Positions 25,120 through 36,599 of a stretch of 64,000 bases of DNA are shown here, one piece after another. Positions within the stretch are counted from its first letter, which is position 1; every line of letters begins with the position of its first letter. The notes under the pieces were generated by a model that saw only the letters and a program-made list of their open reading frames with translations, had not been told where the DNA came from and made no database searches. The stretch is from Baylisascaris procyonis. Lineage: Eukaryota; Nematoda; Chromadorea; Rhabditida; Ascarididae. Where the stretch lies: positions 3,690,001 to 3,754,000 of the forward strand of contig JAZARR010000146.1 in assembly GCA_037389465.1 (NCBI GenBank). The letters are read 5' to 3'. Position numbers and translations under genes: made by a program.

Positions 25120-25209
25120 CAGTGTGTTGTTTTTATGGAGATGTAACCCCGCGGATTTTTAAATTTTCTGGAAAAAAATTTATTAACTGAATGTTACAAT
25201 AAACATTGA

Positions 25210-25491
25210 TCAATGCAATTCCGTCTGAGCGCCATGGATCTCAATGGGCATCTGAGCGGGATTTTCTTTCTTTTGATTTGCTAGATCGCAGCCGTCCGCT
25301 GCGAGGTGCATCCTCGACAGTAGCCGTTTCTCCATAATTAGTGACAGTAGTCTTGACCATTCTGAAGTTCGGCGGTGGCGTGGAAAAGTGCTCAGGCCAC
25401 TGTTTGACAACTTCGGCGAAGTTCTCATATATTTATAATGAAGCTTTACCATCAAAATGCGTTCTTGCAGTGAGCGCCTGGTAAAACGCAC
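25210..25491 (-). pseudogene. Frameshifted relic of a transposase helix-turn-helix domain
   Basis: Minus strand. The first part reads RFTRRSLQERILMVKLHYKY in one frame. The next frame continues with NFAEVVKQWPEHFSTPPPNF and ends TVEDAPRSGRLRSSKSKE. This two-part pattern, an initial helix with a VKLHY-like core and a closing T-V-x-D-x-PRSGR motif, is the signature of the N-terminal helix-turn-helix domain found with animal transposons of the Tc1/mariner-like group. The frame shift lies near 25430, a TGA follows SDAH, and no DDE/D catalytic domain is visible, so this is a fragment. Its closeness to the inverted repeat suggests a nest of mobile DNA. Confidence 0.55.
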
Positions 25492-25607
25492 CGATTCTGA
25501 AAGTTAAGAATTTTTTATGCTACCAAACGCGAAAGCGCAACTTCGACGAATTCTGGGTCATTCTATATATGTATGCCGTCGACGAGTTGCCCACTGTACT
25601 GTCTCAC

Positions 25608-25703
25608 TCATCGTCCGCTTCTTCTTGGTATTTAATCATATATGTGCATAAGGCAGCTGCGGCATCTTCATCATAACTGCTCTTTATAAAATGATGATCC
25701 GTC
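25608..25703 (-). CDS. Internal exon, acidic segment
   Basis: Minus strand. AAACGCTAG precedes 25703 and GATGA/GTGAGA gives a strong donor after 25608. The exon reads TDHHFIKSSYDEDAAAALCT then YMIKYQEEADD. About 70 percent of codons are purine-first and the composition is strongly protein-like. Unspliced, the frame would stop at TGA 25604-25606. The two bases left at the donor fit the minus reading at 22856, so both could belong to one gene whose intron has taken up the repeats at 24.3-25.5 kb. Confidence 0.5.
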
Positions 25704-25782
25704 CTAGCGTTTCACAAATTCAAGGTCAGTCTACGCACCTAGCACATGCATGTTGCATTTAGCGGTCGTTCTATCCACCCAG

Positions 25783-25829
25783 CCAGCTCAAGACTCATTT
25801 ATACACAACCAGCTCAAGACTCATTTATA
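25783..25829. repeat. Tandem duplication of a 21-base unit, 26-base period
   Basis: CCAGCTCAAGACTCATTTAT occurs twice, at 25783 and 25809, separated by five bases. Confidence 0.9.
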
Positions 25830-26166
25830 TATCACTGTAGCAAATTTATCCTTTTCCATATCCTAGAGCTTTAATTGTTTATTCTTAATGAAGCATTATG
25901 ATTGAAAATGTTTTGTATGTATTCCAACTTCTATTCTATTCAATACTATTTTTATTCTATAAATGAGAAACTCTGCTTTATCCAACACTACTTTTGTATA
26001 TTCACGAGGAATTTTGCATAGGTATCGATAGAATAAATAATTTCCAATTATGAAATATTTTTGAATAAATATCTTTCATTCGAAAGACAATTCAATTTGT
26101 GTCTCAAGAATGTGGTTAGTTATGTTGTCAGACGCCAATACTATACATCAGAATGATAAGTTTTAG

Positions 26167-26417
26167 GTGCCGAAATGCGCAGACTGTCATCAAAACCAAA
26201 ACTATGGCGCTAAAATGCTCTGCTTTCGTTATATTTATACCCCACCTCCCCCCATCGTGCAACCCGTATACAACCGAGGTTTATCCCATTCCTTTCCTAC
26301 GCCGTCCATCGCATCGAGCGATTGTGGCCTGTATTTATCGTATTATTATGATCTGTCTATATTAGAATTGGTGTCGTTTGATGTTCTAATCGGAATTAAA
26401 TTGAGCTTCGAAACTAG
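26167..26417 (+). CDS. Large internal exon with consensus splice sites, proline and CxxC motif
   Basis: AGTTTTAG ends at 26166 and AACTAG/GTAAGC follows 26417. The 251-base exon has one frame open throughout (83 codons). It begins VPKCADCHQNQNYGAKMLC, a CxxC...C pattern as in a small zinc-binding knuckle, continues with a PPPPIVQPVY proline stretch, and ends in an aromatic/hydrophobic part. A second + frame is open for the first 60 codons. The exon leaves two bases of a codon, which the AG acceptor at 28050 completes in frame. Family not recognised. Confidence 0.48.
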
Positions 26418-27129
26418 GTAAGCTAATAAAATGCATATTTTTGCAGACTTCTTTGTCTGGGACCGATGATTTATTTAAAAATGCAAAAATAGGATGTCTG
26501 AGGGAAGCATAAAAATGAAATTTTTTAGAGGAAGAAGGAAAAATTTTTTCATTATAATTGACGAATCCATTGATCAGCTGGCCGATTCCATAATAGCAAT
26601 AGATTTTCCACTGAAGGTAATCAATTACACACATCATATGATAGCAATTTTTATTTAACTATGGACGCCGTATTTTGCTCTCATAGGTTTCACCTTTAAA
26701 ATGAGTGGAACGTAGCCACTTGCAACGCACATTAATTTTATAATCATTAAAGTTAATTTAAGACAGCTATTTGGCTCTAAAAATTCTTCACTATTCACTT
26801 CATAATGCGCTGTGATTGCAGTCAATGGCACCAAATTTTTTGTTTTTTTTTTTTCGAAAAAAAGGACAAAACCATATGAAGTGTTCATACATCCGTCTGG
26901 AAGGAAAAAATAAAAAAATAAAGGACAACCGCACCCATCGTTAAACAATTTTTCATTGCATTTTTCTTAAAAGAGAAATGTCAACATTCTAATGTTGATG
27001 CAATAATTTTTTTCCAGAAATTTTCTAGTAGCCACGTAGAAAATTTGCATAAATAATTAATGAGTAATTATGCGACGAAGTAAAAGTCAACATTTCTAGA
27101 AATTGAAGTAGGAAAATTTCTTTAGCAAC

Positions 27130-27154
27130 TTTTTTTTTTTTTTTTTTTTTTTTT
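27130..27154. repeat. T homopolymer, 25 bases
   Basis: An uninterrupted T run in AT-rich sequence (26.9-27.9 kb) that otherwise shows no supported gene. Confidence 0.9.
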
Positions 27155-28050
27155 GAAAACACCATCCTTTCAACATTTCCAATATGACCATTTTCTATCA
27201 AAAGTTGGACGTTTAGTAGCTCAATTGCTAATCAAGCCACAATTTCCTTTTAACAAGAAAGTGCACTCCTTTTATGAAATGAATAATAAGCATTTTCAAA
27301 TTAAGCTTTAAAAAAATTATTAACTGAACAAATTAATCAAACTTCAAAATTTCGCTACACATGAAATTGAACATCATAACCTGAAAACATTTCAAGGTCT
27401 GGTTGATGTAGTTCTAATCAGGATGTAGCTCCGATTCTGTCTGCAAAATTTCCGTTGTCTTGTAGAAAGTCTCAATAGATAATTATCGTATCGAATGAAA
27501 TACAGCTGATCAGGCTTTCATGCAAGTAAAATGCAAAATTTGCATCATACGGCTATAGTTGAATGCAAAACTGGCAAAAAGCTTCTATCATAATACATAT
27601 GTTATCAGCATAAGAATTAAAAAAGCAATTTGAGCAGCAAACGGACCAATGACACTAAAGCAAATGTCATGATGTAGCTCCGGTTTTGTCTTAAGCACTT
27701 TGTTGCAATTGAAATAAGGCCACATCCGCGAAAAACTTCACTTTCCATTTCCGGGTCTTCTCCAAATATTATCTTTCGTAAACCAGAAATTTTTAATGTC
27801 TCTCAATTTAAAATTTCACACAATCAAGTATTTCTTTTGCATTTCTTAACACCTTTTTTGATAGGCAAATTTCTCAATACCGAGAATTTTTTTCATATGC
27901 AGCTCAATAAAGGAATTCCAGCTTGTACAGCCAGGTTAGCGTGATTTTTTGAGAAGCTTCATAAATATGAAACATATTCAAAGCAGTCAAATAAGACTTC
28001 ATTTGATTATTGAACGCCGAAAAGTCGAGTTATAGTGTTTACATCTACAG

Positions 28051-28207
28051 TTCTTATGCTCACCTTCATCAACCATTGCTATCATCTGATAACGATCACT
28101 ATGCGCCATATCTAGCAGAGATCTTTCCAACGCTTACGGACTCTAAGGGAGCTTTGTTTTATTTGTTGTCGTTCTTTCAATTAAAAAAAAATCATTTCAA
28201 CGGTTGA
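28051..28207 (+). CDS. Candidate terminal exon following 26167-26417
   Basis: GTTTACATCTACAG precedes 28051. The first base completes the serine codon left at 26417. The frame reads SYAHLHQPLLSSDNDHYAPY and LAEIFPTLTDSKG, then turns AT-rich before TGA at 28205. The intron would be about 1.6 kb. The phase match supports the pairing; other exons may lie between. Confidence 0.38.
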
Positions 28208-28336
28208 AAGGAAGTGCAGCGATCAAAAACACAAATCCAAAGTTTGCTAGCAGCATTTTAGTGCACGTTGTTGTGTGGATGGACTGCAACCCACATTCAG
28301 CACGTTTAATTCACATGAACATCAAATGATTAACTT

Positions 28337-28603
28337 ATGACGTCATCGCGGTGCACATGCAATCATGATTCGTTCGCACAAACATTTGATTTTTTTTCGA
28401 TGAATAATTTTCGTCACTCGTTTCGACTTCATTTTAGTCATCTCTATTTTCAAAAAAGAAGAATCAGAAAATGTTTTTTTCACCTTTTCCAACAAATCCG
28501 AACCACAATTATTTTGCACGAAATTTTCGAGTCGTTACCAAACAACGCAAATAAACGTCATCGGGATTCGTCAGCAACAAATTTTCTTGTCAACTCAACC
28601 TGA
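28337..28603 (+). CDS. 88-codon ATG ORF, uncertain
   Basis: An ATG-initiated frame with a basic, Ser/Asn-rich end (SLPNNANKRHRDSSATNFLV). Codon bias is weak and the middle is Phe/His-rich. It may be chance. Confidence 0.18.
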   Translation: MTSSRCTCNHDSFAQTFDFFSMNNFRHSFRLHFSHLYFQKRRIRKCFFHLFQQIRTTIILHEIFESLPNNANKRHRDSSATNFLVNST

Positions 28604-29468
28604 ATTGTTTGCAGTGCTATTAATAATTAAGTGAAGTAGTGTTTGCTTTAGAGCTTATGAGAGAATAAACGAAACGAGAAACTAACCAGCAGCAGGCCAT
28701 TCACGTGAAACCACACTCATCTCATTTCTGCAATTTTCTTCACAACTGACTACAAACGGCTTATTTGCTTATGCAAGCTAGTTGGGTGGTCGATATTTTG
28801 CCAGTTTTATAGACGTATTAAGAGACTTCCTGCAGGAAGATCACGGTTATTGTGTGGTGGAATTCTTAAGTCACTGAACTGATTTTAAACAACGGATTAG
28901 AAAAAAAAAAGCAACGATAAACGATAAAGCTATTTGGCGAAGTGCTGAGAGTTATAGTTTGTAGTCGCAAAGTGAAAAGAGCTGGAAAGCCTAGAAACAG
29001 AAAGCAAATATCTGCGAATAGGGGTTTCTTCTACCTTTCCTCTTCTCTCTTCCCTCAATGTTCTTTCCTAGCTTCCACCTTCAATTCCTAAGCTTGTTCG
29101 AGCCGATTAATCCAGATAATAGTGCTTGCCATCAAAGGTACAACCCAAGGAGTAGAATCTGGGATTCTGAGGCACGAAATGCATTTGCTCCCACATTTCG
29201 AATCTTCACAACACTTTAAGGGGATGAAATTTCCTTTAGTGACTCTGTGGGTGGCATGAATTGGATAGACACAACCTGACGCGTCGATAAGCGAAAACAA
29301 GAAGCATCCGCATCGACTTTTTTCTAAATTTGTTCACATTGCTGCCTTCATTCGCTTGGCACGTTGTGCTGATTTTGCACTTTTGGTATGCCTCATTGAG
29401 ATTTTTTATGAAAGACATTCGCAAAAAACTGCCAGCTGTTTATGAAACAACTAATAAGATCGGTGAAT

Positions 29469-29594
29469 TCATGACCGGGCCACACAACCATCTTCCTTGG
29501 CCCGGCCTTGAGGTCGGGAATTCGTTGTCACCATCACTTTAAGAGTGAAATTCGTAGCTCCGCGTTTGGCGGCTCTACACGTGCATGTGCTCTT
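29469..29594 (-). CDS. Candidate exon, basic
   Basis: Minus strand. AAAACTTTGCTAG precedes a 41-codon frame reading KSTCTCRAAKRGATNFTLKV and then RPQGRAKEDGCVARS, followed by TGA. About 68 percent of codons are purine-first. Just upstream (about 29600-29705) another minus frame reads QERSKCTYDDMVFAVHLDAW with a GTATGC donor. Overlapping + frames (29330-29732) are also open but Cys/Trp-rich. Confidence 0.35.
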   Translation of the reverse strand, partial: KSTCTCRAAKRGATNFTLKVMVTTNSRPQGRAKEDGCVARS

Positions 29595-30628
29595 CTAGCA
29601 AAGTTTTGTGTCTGCCTCGGCTATTTCTGCGCTTCGTGTGCCGATAACTGCATACTTTCCCATGCGTCCAAATGCACCGCGAACACCATGTCGTCATATG
29701 TGCATTTACTTCGTTCTTGTATTAACAGATAAGCTTGCTGCAGTTGCTTCAAACATTGTATAAGGCGAATTTCTTTCTTTTGCCGAACAAGTTTATTGCC
29801 TCTTCTTTATGCAACTTGTGGTCGCATTTTCCATAGCATTTGTGTCCTGCTTTTTACAATCGCAATTCTGTTTAACGTCGTCGGATGACAATTTCAATAG
29901 AAATAATGTCACATTGTTAAGTTCGTTTAGTTGTAATAAGAGCAGAAAAGGAAATTTAACTGATGCTTTTTCGTAAAGGTTGTCGCTTTCCGCGGTTTAA
30001 ACAGCGTGAAACAGGAAATTACCAAAAGATATGCTGTAAATGACTTCAAATATCCATTCAATCTGCTTTCTTCCACAAATTCGAGAACTTATATATGAGT
30101 CGTTTGCTTCCTCAATCTTATACACTTCTCCATTTTCCTAATTTTACCGCTAATATTCCACGAAAGAATTCCAATGAAGTAATTCATTGTTTTTTTTTTC
30201 ATTTCATTTCATAGAAAATGCAAAAAAAGCAATCTTTTATTTAAATTTATATACTCAGAAAATGAACCAATAAAATTGTAAAAAATCCCATGAGGAACAA
30301 AAATTGTGATACAAATATATTGCCCTTGCCGCAAAAAATAAGCGTTTCTCGTGAAGTGAACATACGAAAGGAAAATCACCAGAATAAGCTATTCTTTATG
30401 CTTTTCGATGCTTCATATATCACTATCACCCCTCCCCTCCTCCTTCGCTTCTCAATCATCGCCCCATTCCATCCCGTTATTATCTTTGTTGCTATTATCG
30501 CTGCAGAATAAATAATGCATACGTTGGATGTTTCACACGATTCACTGTTCTCCCCAACGAAAAAAAAACCTAGCATTCCTTTATAAAGTATAAACTCTTT
30601 AACTGTACTACATCATTACCTATCCTCT

Positions 30629-30853
30629 ATGAGAGTTTCGACCGGAAACAAATTTGCCGTGGGTATTTCTCTTCAGATGAAATCATCGAGCCAATTACTT
30701 ATACAGACGAGAGTTAATAAATCGGATGTAAAAATCGCATTCTTATATAGTTTGCCGATTTTCTGTAGCAAATCGATGTTGCAATTGCACAAGACGCTTT
30801 TTGCAATTCAAGCAATACAGTCGAAAGCTCCCTTTTCAGGGTTTTGTGAATGA
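30629..30853 (+). CDS. 74-codon ATG ORF, uncertain
   Basis: The ATG-initiated frame reads MRVSTGNKFAVGISLQMKSS. The first half has coding-like bias. A TTTCTCTTCAG acceptor-like site inside, directly before an in-frame ATG, is an alternative border. No family. Confidence 0.25.
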   Translation: MRVSTGNKFAVGISLQMKSSSQLLIQTRVNKSDVKIAFLYSLPIFCSKSMLQLHKTLFAIQAIQSKAPFSGFCE

Positions 30854-31097
30854 TAAAAGGTTGTTTTTTTTTTAAATTTATAGCAGGATGAAATGAAAAA
30901 ACCGAACTTTTCCATTGATGTTCTTGTAACCAAGACATCTACCATATGGAAATTAGAAAAATACGAACACTATATGAGATATGGCAACAAACAATTTACA
31001 CATGAATTTCCCTCTCTCCCCTCAACTCGGATATCAAAGTAAATGGTGCGAATAAGCGAAATCAACAGGAAGCCTCTAGAAAGCGTATTTCCTACAG

Positions 31098-31298
31098 ACT
31101 TCCTGTTTCATGCTGTCTGAACCGCGGAGAGCAACTATTTTCATGAACAAAATGTCAATCAGAGTTTGTTATTTGCCCATAGAAAAAATAAACAAACTTA
31201 GCGATGTGGCACTGCTTTCATCGAAATTGGCATACGACGACATCAAAAATGATTTCACGTTCTTACCAATCGCGTTTAACGAACACATGAGCAGATAA
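31098..31298 (+). CDS. Small ORF or terminal exon behind a good acceptor
   Basis: GTATTTCCTACAG ends at 31097. Twelve bases on, ATG 31110 opens a 62-codon frame (MLSEPRRATIFMNKMSIRVC, then KINKLSDVALLSSKLAYDDI) to TAA. The whole exon is also open from its first base, so it could be a last exon instead. The distance from acceptor to ATG matches other starts in this window. Codons are about 61 percent purine-first. Confidence 0.4.
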   Translation, partial: TSCFMLSEPRRATIFMNKMSIRVCYLPIEKINKLSDVALLSSKLAYDDIKNDFTFLPIAFNEHMSR

Positions 31299-31956
31299 AA
31301 TTCAGAACAGAAACGGCATGAAAAATTTGTGCACAAACAATACGAAGAGAGGGAATAAAAAACTTATTCACAAGAACGTATAGAAATTCACCTTTTGGAG
31401 TGTTGAAACAATTGCAACATACTTGTCTGCTAATATAAGAATCAAATAACTATATATTCGACAATACGACACTAATGACACATATGTATAGAGGTGAATG
31501 TATAACCAACGAAGCACGAATACCTTAGTGCACCTATCGGAAGTGAGTGCTTTCGAAGTGCTGATACATTTGAGTGAATTTCAAATTGTATAGAAGTTTT
31601 GTTCAATTCGGTCTGAGACCTATGCTGACATCAATTTCAATAAATGGTCAAACAATTATGACAGTTCATATCAATTCAAAAGTACATCATAAAAGACCAC
31701 GACTTGTGCCGTACTATAAATGGCCTTAAACCTCGAGTAGACGGGAGAAGAAGAGAGGGAGGACCCAAAATATGGACCATTCTACAATACTTAATCCTTT
31801 GATGTTTCTATCAGTGAAGAAACGTTAGGGACCTGCAAGGAATGAGTGTAAATATTTGTAGCATGGATTCCATCTACTTTCATAAGCCAATATATGGCGA
31901 AATGTAACGGTGAAAAAAAAACGAGATTTATAAGAGAAAAATTTACAAAATTTCAG

Positions 31957-32261
31957 ACAAAGTTTACACAAGCATTGGCGTTACAATGAAACGATCAATG
32001 AAGGTTGCTTTAGAAAAAAAAATCGAATCATCGAAACATTCTCAAAACTTGGCGCTGCATTTTCAGATTTTCCTGTTCAGCAATTTTTCCATTCCCTTTT
32101 TGCTTCCATTGCATAAAATAATTTTAGAAATGCATACTGCTTGGATACGCATGAAACTGATTGGTCTTTTCAGTATCCTCACTTCAGCTATGTCAATTCA
32201 AAGAATGATTAACTATTTTATGGGAAATATTTTTGCTGATTTGAAACTTTTTCTAAAATGA
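31957..32261 (+). CDS. ORF or exon of about 100 codons, Lys/Ile-rich
   Basis: AAAATTTCAG ends at 31956 and ATG 31986 follows 29 bases later. The frame begins MKRSMKVALEKKIESSKHSQ and becomes hydrophobic in the middle, possibly a membrane segment, before TGA. It could be a trans-spliced single-exon gene or an exon joined to the one at 32326. Confidence 0.35.
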
Positions 32262-32325
32262 TTTCGAATGACTATTGCGACTCAATCAACAATTGAGTAC
32301 AACCCATAAAACATTGGTTTGTCAG

Positions 32326-32561
32326 GATTTCCGGTGCAACTCTCGAAGATAAATGGATCATTCTTCAAAGCTATCATCGGCGTTTCCAGTTGGCGGACAT
32401 GCGCTATAGAACCGGTTTCTCTCGATGGTTTGCAGTTGTTCCTGCACATCACTGATCACTTCAACGCTGCAATACGGATACATAACAATATGAAGCTAAA
32501 CATAAATGTCAATCAATGCGTTAAATTTTTTCGTTTACTTCCTTTTTTGCAATTGAGATGA
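32326..32561 (+). CDS. Candidate terminal exon
   Basis: CATTGGTTTGTCAG ends at 32325. The frame reads FPVQLSKINGSFFKAIIGVS and SLDGLQLFLHITDHFNAAIR before TGA at 32559. The composition is protein-like. A GTATCC donor inside the previous ORF (about 32171) would leave one base and keep phase. Confidence 0.36.
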
Positions 32562-33019
32562 CCATGAGAAACTCCCCCCCCCTCCACCAATGAAGCAAAC
32601 CGATCATGATCGGTCATATCAGAAACAAAGAAAAACTTTCATCGGAAAAACAAAGAGTGTCAACTAGCGTGACCGCATGAAATAAAAACTGCCAAGCCAT
32701 CTAACTAATAAGCAAGCAAGAAAGGTACATCATTCATTTAAAACAAGCTCTGAAGAAAATTCAGTCCAAAATTTATCATTGAACCTGCAAGCTTCCTTTT
32801 CTGGACACTTTATCGGATCAGTTGCGCAAATACACATTCGCTATCATTTTCAATCGCATAAAATATTTCAATTAAGGCAGTGTATATTTGACTCATTGCC
32901 TTCAACAACGTTATTGCAGCATTCATTCAAAAGATGGTGCCATACATCCGTCATACTTCTAAGTTATTGATTAAATTGATAAGACGTGATAATAATAGAG
33001 GCGCTTGAACATAACTGAT

Positions 33020-33890
33020 TAAATTAAATGGCGTAAGAATAGGGATGAAATTTTCCATTCCTCTGAGAGGATATTTCCGGTTTCAGCGAAATGTAAAAAC
33101 ACCACAAATTGACGTCTAACGTTTTGACGATAGTCGGCGAACATATTGAAGTGTTCGTGATATGGACACCGGATTTCATAATATTGCTTTTTCAAAAAAA
33201 AAAAATCATTTTTTTTGATGAACATAAAAGAAATTTTATACTTCAAAAATTGAGCGAACTATAAAACAGATCAATACTCGACAAAGTAAACAATCGAAAA
33301 ACATTTGATGCTTTTAAACGAAAACGCGTAAAAATGCATTATTTAATATCTAGATAGGAACTGCTGTTGATGGACGTACTTTGATTGCCAAAGAATGTAT
33401 CAAAATTAAAAGCACAAGTGAACAAACTACAATTAGATGATCACAAAAATAGCTTCATTCTCATAGCGTATATCAAATAGAAAACAACGAAAACTGTATG
33501 TAAACATAAAGCAGTGAATTTCTTAATGCAAATTAGAATGAAAATTTGAGAATATCCACTTCAAAGATTGTTCACGAATGATGGGAAAAAATTTATTGCC
33601 AAAACAACAACAACGGAGTGGAAATCGCTGATAAATCCGCAAAAATTTTTCTATCGTAAGGTGGTACGATATTAAATTAGAAGGAATGCGACAAGATTCG
33701 AAAAATGCTTTACACATCGCAATAAATGTGATCGGACAGTTCACTGACATGTCACCAATCGCAATGCCAAATTTCTAGAATATTTTATGACTCTAATTTA
33801 GTAACCTAATGTATTAGAATGTAAATATCATTTCAAAGTGCTCTTGTCTCTTTAATTTCTATCAACTATGGAAATAGTCAAGATGCAAAT
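33020..33890. other. AT-rich stretch without supported genes
   Basis: Short AT-rich frames on both strands with no consensus borders and no coding bias. Nothing else is seen. Confidence 0.5.
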
Positions 33891-34078
33891 AAGTGGCACA
33901 AATATGGGCAAACCAGCAACAAAAAATTCACTATTTGAGAATAGAAAAGATTGAAAGAGGAACGAAAATAAATAACAACTTGAAAAAAATCAAAATATTG
34001 CTGTATTGCGAAAATTTATTGTTTATGAGAAATTTCCGAAGAGAAAAATTTGAGCACCGCTTCGAAAGTGCATGAAAA

Positions 34079-34309
34079 ATGGATTCGCTCGAACAACAGG
34101 TGCAGTCGGATTTATTGCGAGGCGTTGTCAACTTAAGCAACGCGATATTTGTGTTAAATTCTAGCATACATAACACGTTTCCACTTCAGATTCCAACCAC
34201 AACATTCAATAAAAATCTATCAAAAACCTCTAAAGGGTCATTATTGCTCTTTCGTTATGTATTTAATTTAAGGTGGTGGACGCTCAAATGCTTAGTCGCA
34301 ACGAAATAA
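34079..34309 (+). CDS. 76-codon ATG ORF, helical N-terminus
   Basis: It starts MDSLEQQVQSDLLRGVVNLS and continues NAIFVLNSSI, a heptad-like amphipathic helix typical of small subunits of multiprotein complexes. The second half is less ordered. The upstream in-frame stop lies two codons before the ATG. There are no clear introns. This is a plausible single-exon small gene; the similarity is only in style. Confidence 0.35.
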   Translation: MDSLEQQVQSDLLRGVVNLSNAIFVLNSSIHNTFPLQIPTTTFNKNLSKTSKGSLLLFRYVFNLRWWTLKCLVATK

Positions 34310-35914
34310 CCGCTTCCTATGCTCATGAATAAGAAAATCTCGGCAAACAAAAAATTTCAGTTTGGACTGCAGAAATAAACACTTTACAGCACCCACTCAG
34401 CAAACACGGTAAAACATCAAAACACTTCTACTAAACTATCTGTTGCAGCCGCCATTACACTCTCATTGGTATACTGATAATAGCAGATAATACATAAACT
34501 GAACGATTCACACGAGTGCCAACAAATACAGATAAAAAACAGGTGATTTCATTATAGCATTCTCGTACTAAACGAAAATACCCCTCCCCCATCACCCCTC
34601 GATTTAACATTAGTATTCGATTTCGTCAACAAGCAGGAGATCTTCCCTCCAAATTCACAAAAACCTTTAGGCTATTACTGAAAAGTATTTATCATGTTCA
34701 CCATTCAGAAGTTTCATTCACTTTATAAGCATCTCGACTACTTTTGAGCCGACTCTTTCAATGATCATGAAAGCAGAGCTTCAACGAAGCAATCTCAAAA
34801 AGGACTTTATTTTTTCAAAATACAAAACAGAATCCCCGAGCAGATCAAAGAATCATGGGAAATGTCTCTCTAAGCATCCATTTCAAAACTATTTTCATTC
34901 GCTAAGATGATCCACTCCGCAAAATCTTGGAAATACAGAAATTTGCAGTGCTTACCACATCGTCCCCTGACCTGCGTAAGACTACCCACTCACATGCTTT
35001 CTATTACGAACCCATTTTTCCATTCTTGATTTCTTCTGAGCCTAGACTCCATTAAATTTTGATCCCGGATAGACCTCAGCTAAGCGCATTAGATCCGGAC
35101 CTAGTTCCGATTTCGAGTGCGATCGGAACCACGACTAGATCATAACTTAAGTTCCACTTCCCCTCATTCACACCACATGCGTTCTGCTTTTGTTGTATCT
35201 GCAAAATAAACAAAAAGAAAATGGCAGCTCCAATCAAGCATTGCAGGCGTGTTCACGACAGTTTACGACAACGTCAGATCATTTCCTTCGTCGAGTGTGC
35301 TGTTAGTTTATCACATTGCACTGCTGTAAATGAAAGTCTACTATAATCATGCGAGCATTGAAAAAACGATTTCCACTAGCGTCTGAAGTTGGAAAACGGC
35401 AACCCCATCGCTTAGCAAAAAAAAAAGAAAAAAACCATCTCAAATGCCATGTTTATTTGTGCTTAGAATCGTGCGATAGCGTATCAAAAAATTAAAAATC
35501 AAAAGGTACAATATCAAAGCGCCTAAATATCAAATATTAAAACCATCTAAACAGATAAGCATTATTAAGATTTCAAAGAGCGCAACTTTATTGTAGACTC
35601 TTTTTTTAAGCGATAACAATTAACTGATGTCGAATACAACATTATTATGTAGAAATTTTATTTTATTTCGATATCAAAAAATGATCGTAAAAACGCGCGT
35701 ATGATCGGGGATGCCTTACCTATCGTAGTTCTTATACACCATACAAATACCATAACCTTCTACAACTCAAAATGTTTTCAAACTGTTCTCGCTGGACAAT
35801 GCACTCATCTCGGAAACAATATGATCGTTCTTGCGGCTACCTTCGCCGACCCATCAAAAAAGAACGGTAACTTCTAAGCGTAAACAACGCCAAATTCGGA
35901 CACTGTAGATGAAG

Positions 35915-36109
35915 GCGCGAAAAAAATGTGAATGAAAAGGTGAATTACGGGCGTCTCTCTCGTGCAACCGGAAGTGGCAGTATTTTGTTGAACAACAATG
36001 AGGTGCGACGACCGTGCAGTGCCGACCTGTCCCACGACGACGGATCACCAACGGAAACCAACGGTGACTACTTCAACGCTCAAGGAAACAGCGCACCTTC
36101 ATCGTCTTT
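35915..36109 (+). CDS. Exon, Ser/Gly/Asn-rich linker-like segment
   Basis: The frame reads KNVNEKVNYGRLSRATGSGS, then CSADLSHDDGSPTETNGDYF, and ends SAPSSSL at a TCTTT/GTGTAA donor; unspliced it meets TAG at 36117. About 61 percent of codons are purine-first, and the composition (Ser, Asp, Asn, Gly) is that of a disordered linker in a regulatory protein. The 5' border is weak (an AG at 35914 with no pyrimidine tract). The minus reading is Cys/Arg-rich and less likely. Confidence 0.45.
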
Positions 36110-36255
36110 GTGTAAATAGGTAGCTGATCGCCAAAAATAGAGCGTGCGCCTACATGCGGTGGGCTCGCTTTCGCCATTGCTTTCCACACTCATTTATCAG
36201 CGTGCATAGCTTCGCCCATGCTTCTCGCACCATCCGCCTTCCTTCGTCCTTACCT

Positions 36256-36522
36256 TCACTGGCCAATTCCCCTCATGCCATACAGATGAACATACCACTT
36301 ATATGCATTTCCATAAATAAAGGCACACCAAATCGGATGCAGAATCACTGCTCGTGTCCCCATCATAGATAAAACATCGAACGCAGCTTCGCATGAACGG
36401 TAGCACCCACATGTGTCATCAAATTGCCGTATAAGAACTTTCAACACTTTCTTGGCAATGCTTTTACCAAAACGGGCATACGCAACGAAAATAAAACACC
36501 GCTGATACGTGTAACGGCACAA
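36256..36522 (-). CDS. Candidate exon of a membrane protein
   Basis: An 88-codon minus frame reads VAYARFGKSIAKKVLKVLIR and CEAAFDVLSMMGTRAVILH, ending near a GCCA/GTGAAG donor. The composition is reasonable, but the start and acceptor are unclear. Confidence 0.27.
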   Translation of the reverse strand: MCRYTYQRCFIFVAYARFGKSIAKKVLKVLIRQFDDTCGCYRSCEAAFDVLSMMGTRAVILHPIWCAFIYGNAYKWYVHLYGMRGIGQ

Positions 36523-36599
36523 TATGTCGCAACAGAGATGGCGATTGCTACAGCAATATGTTTATATGTGTAAACAACGAATGAACATGAACATTTCGA

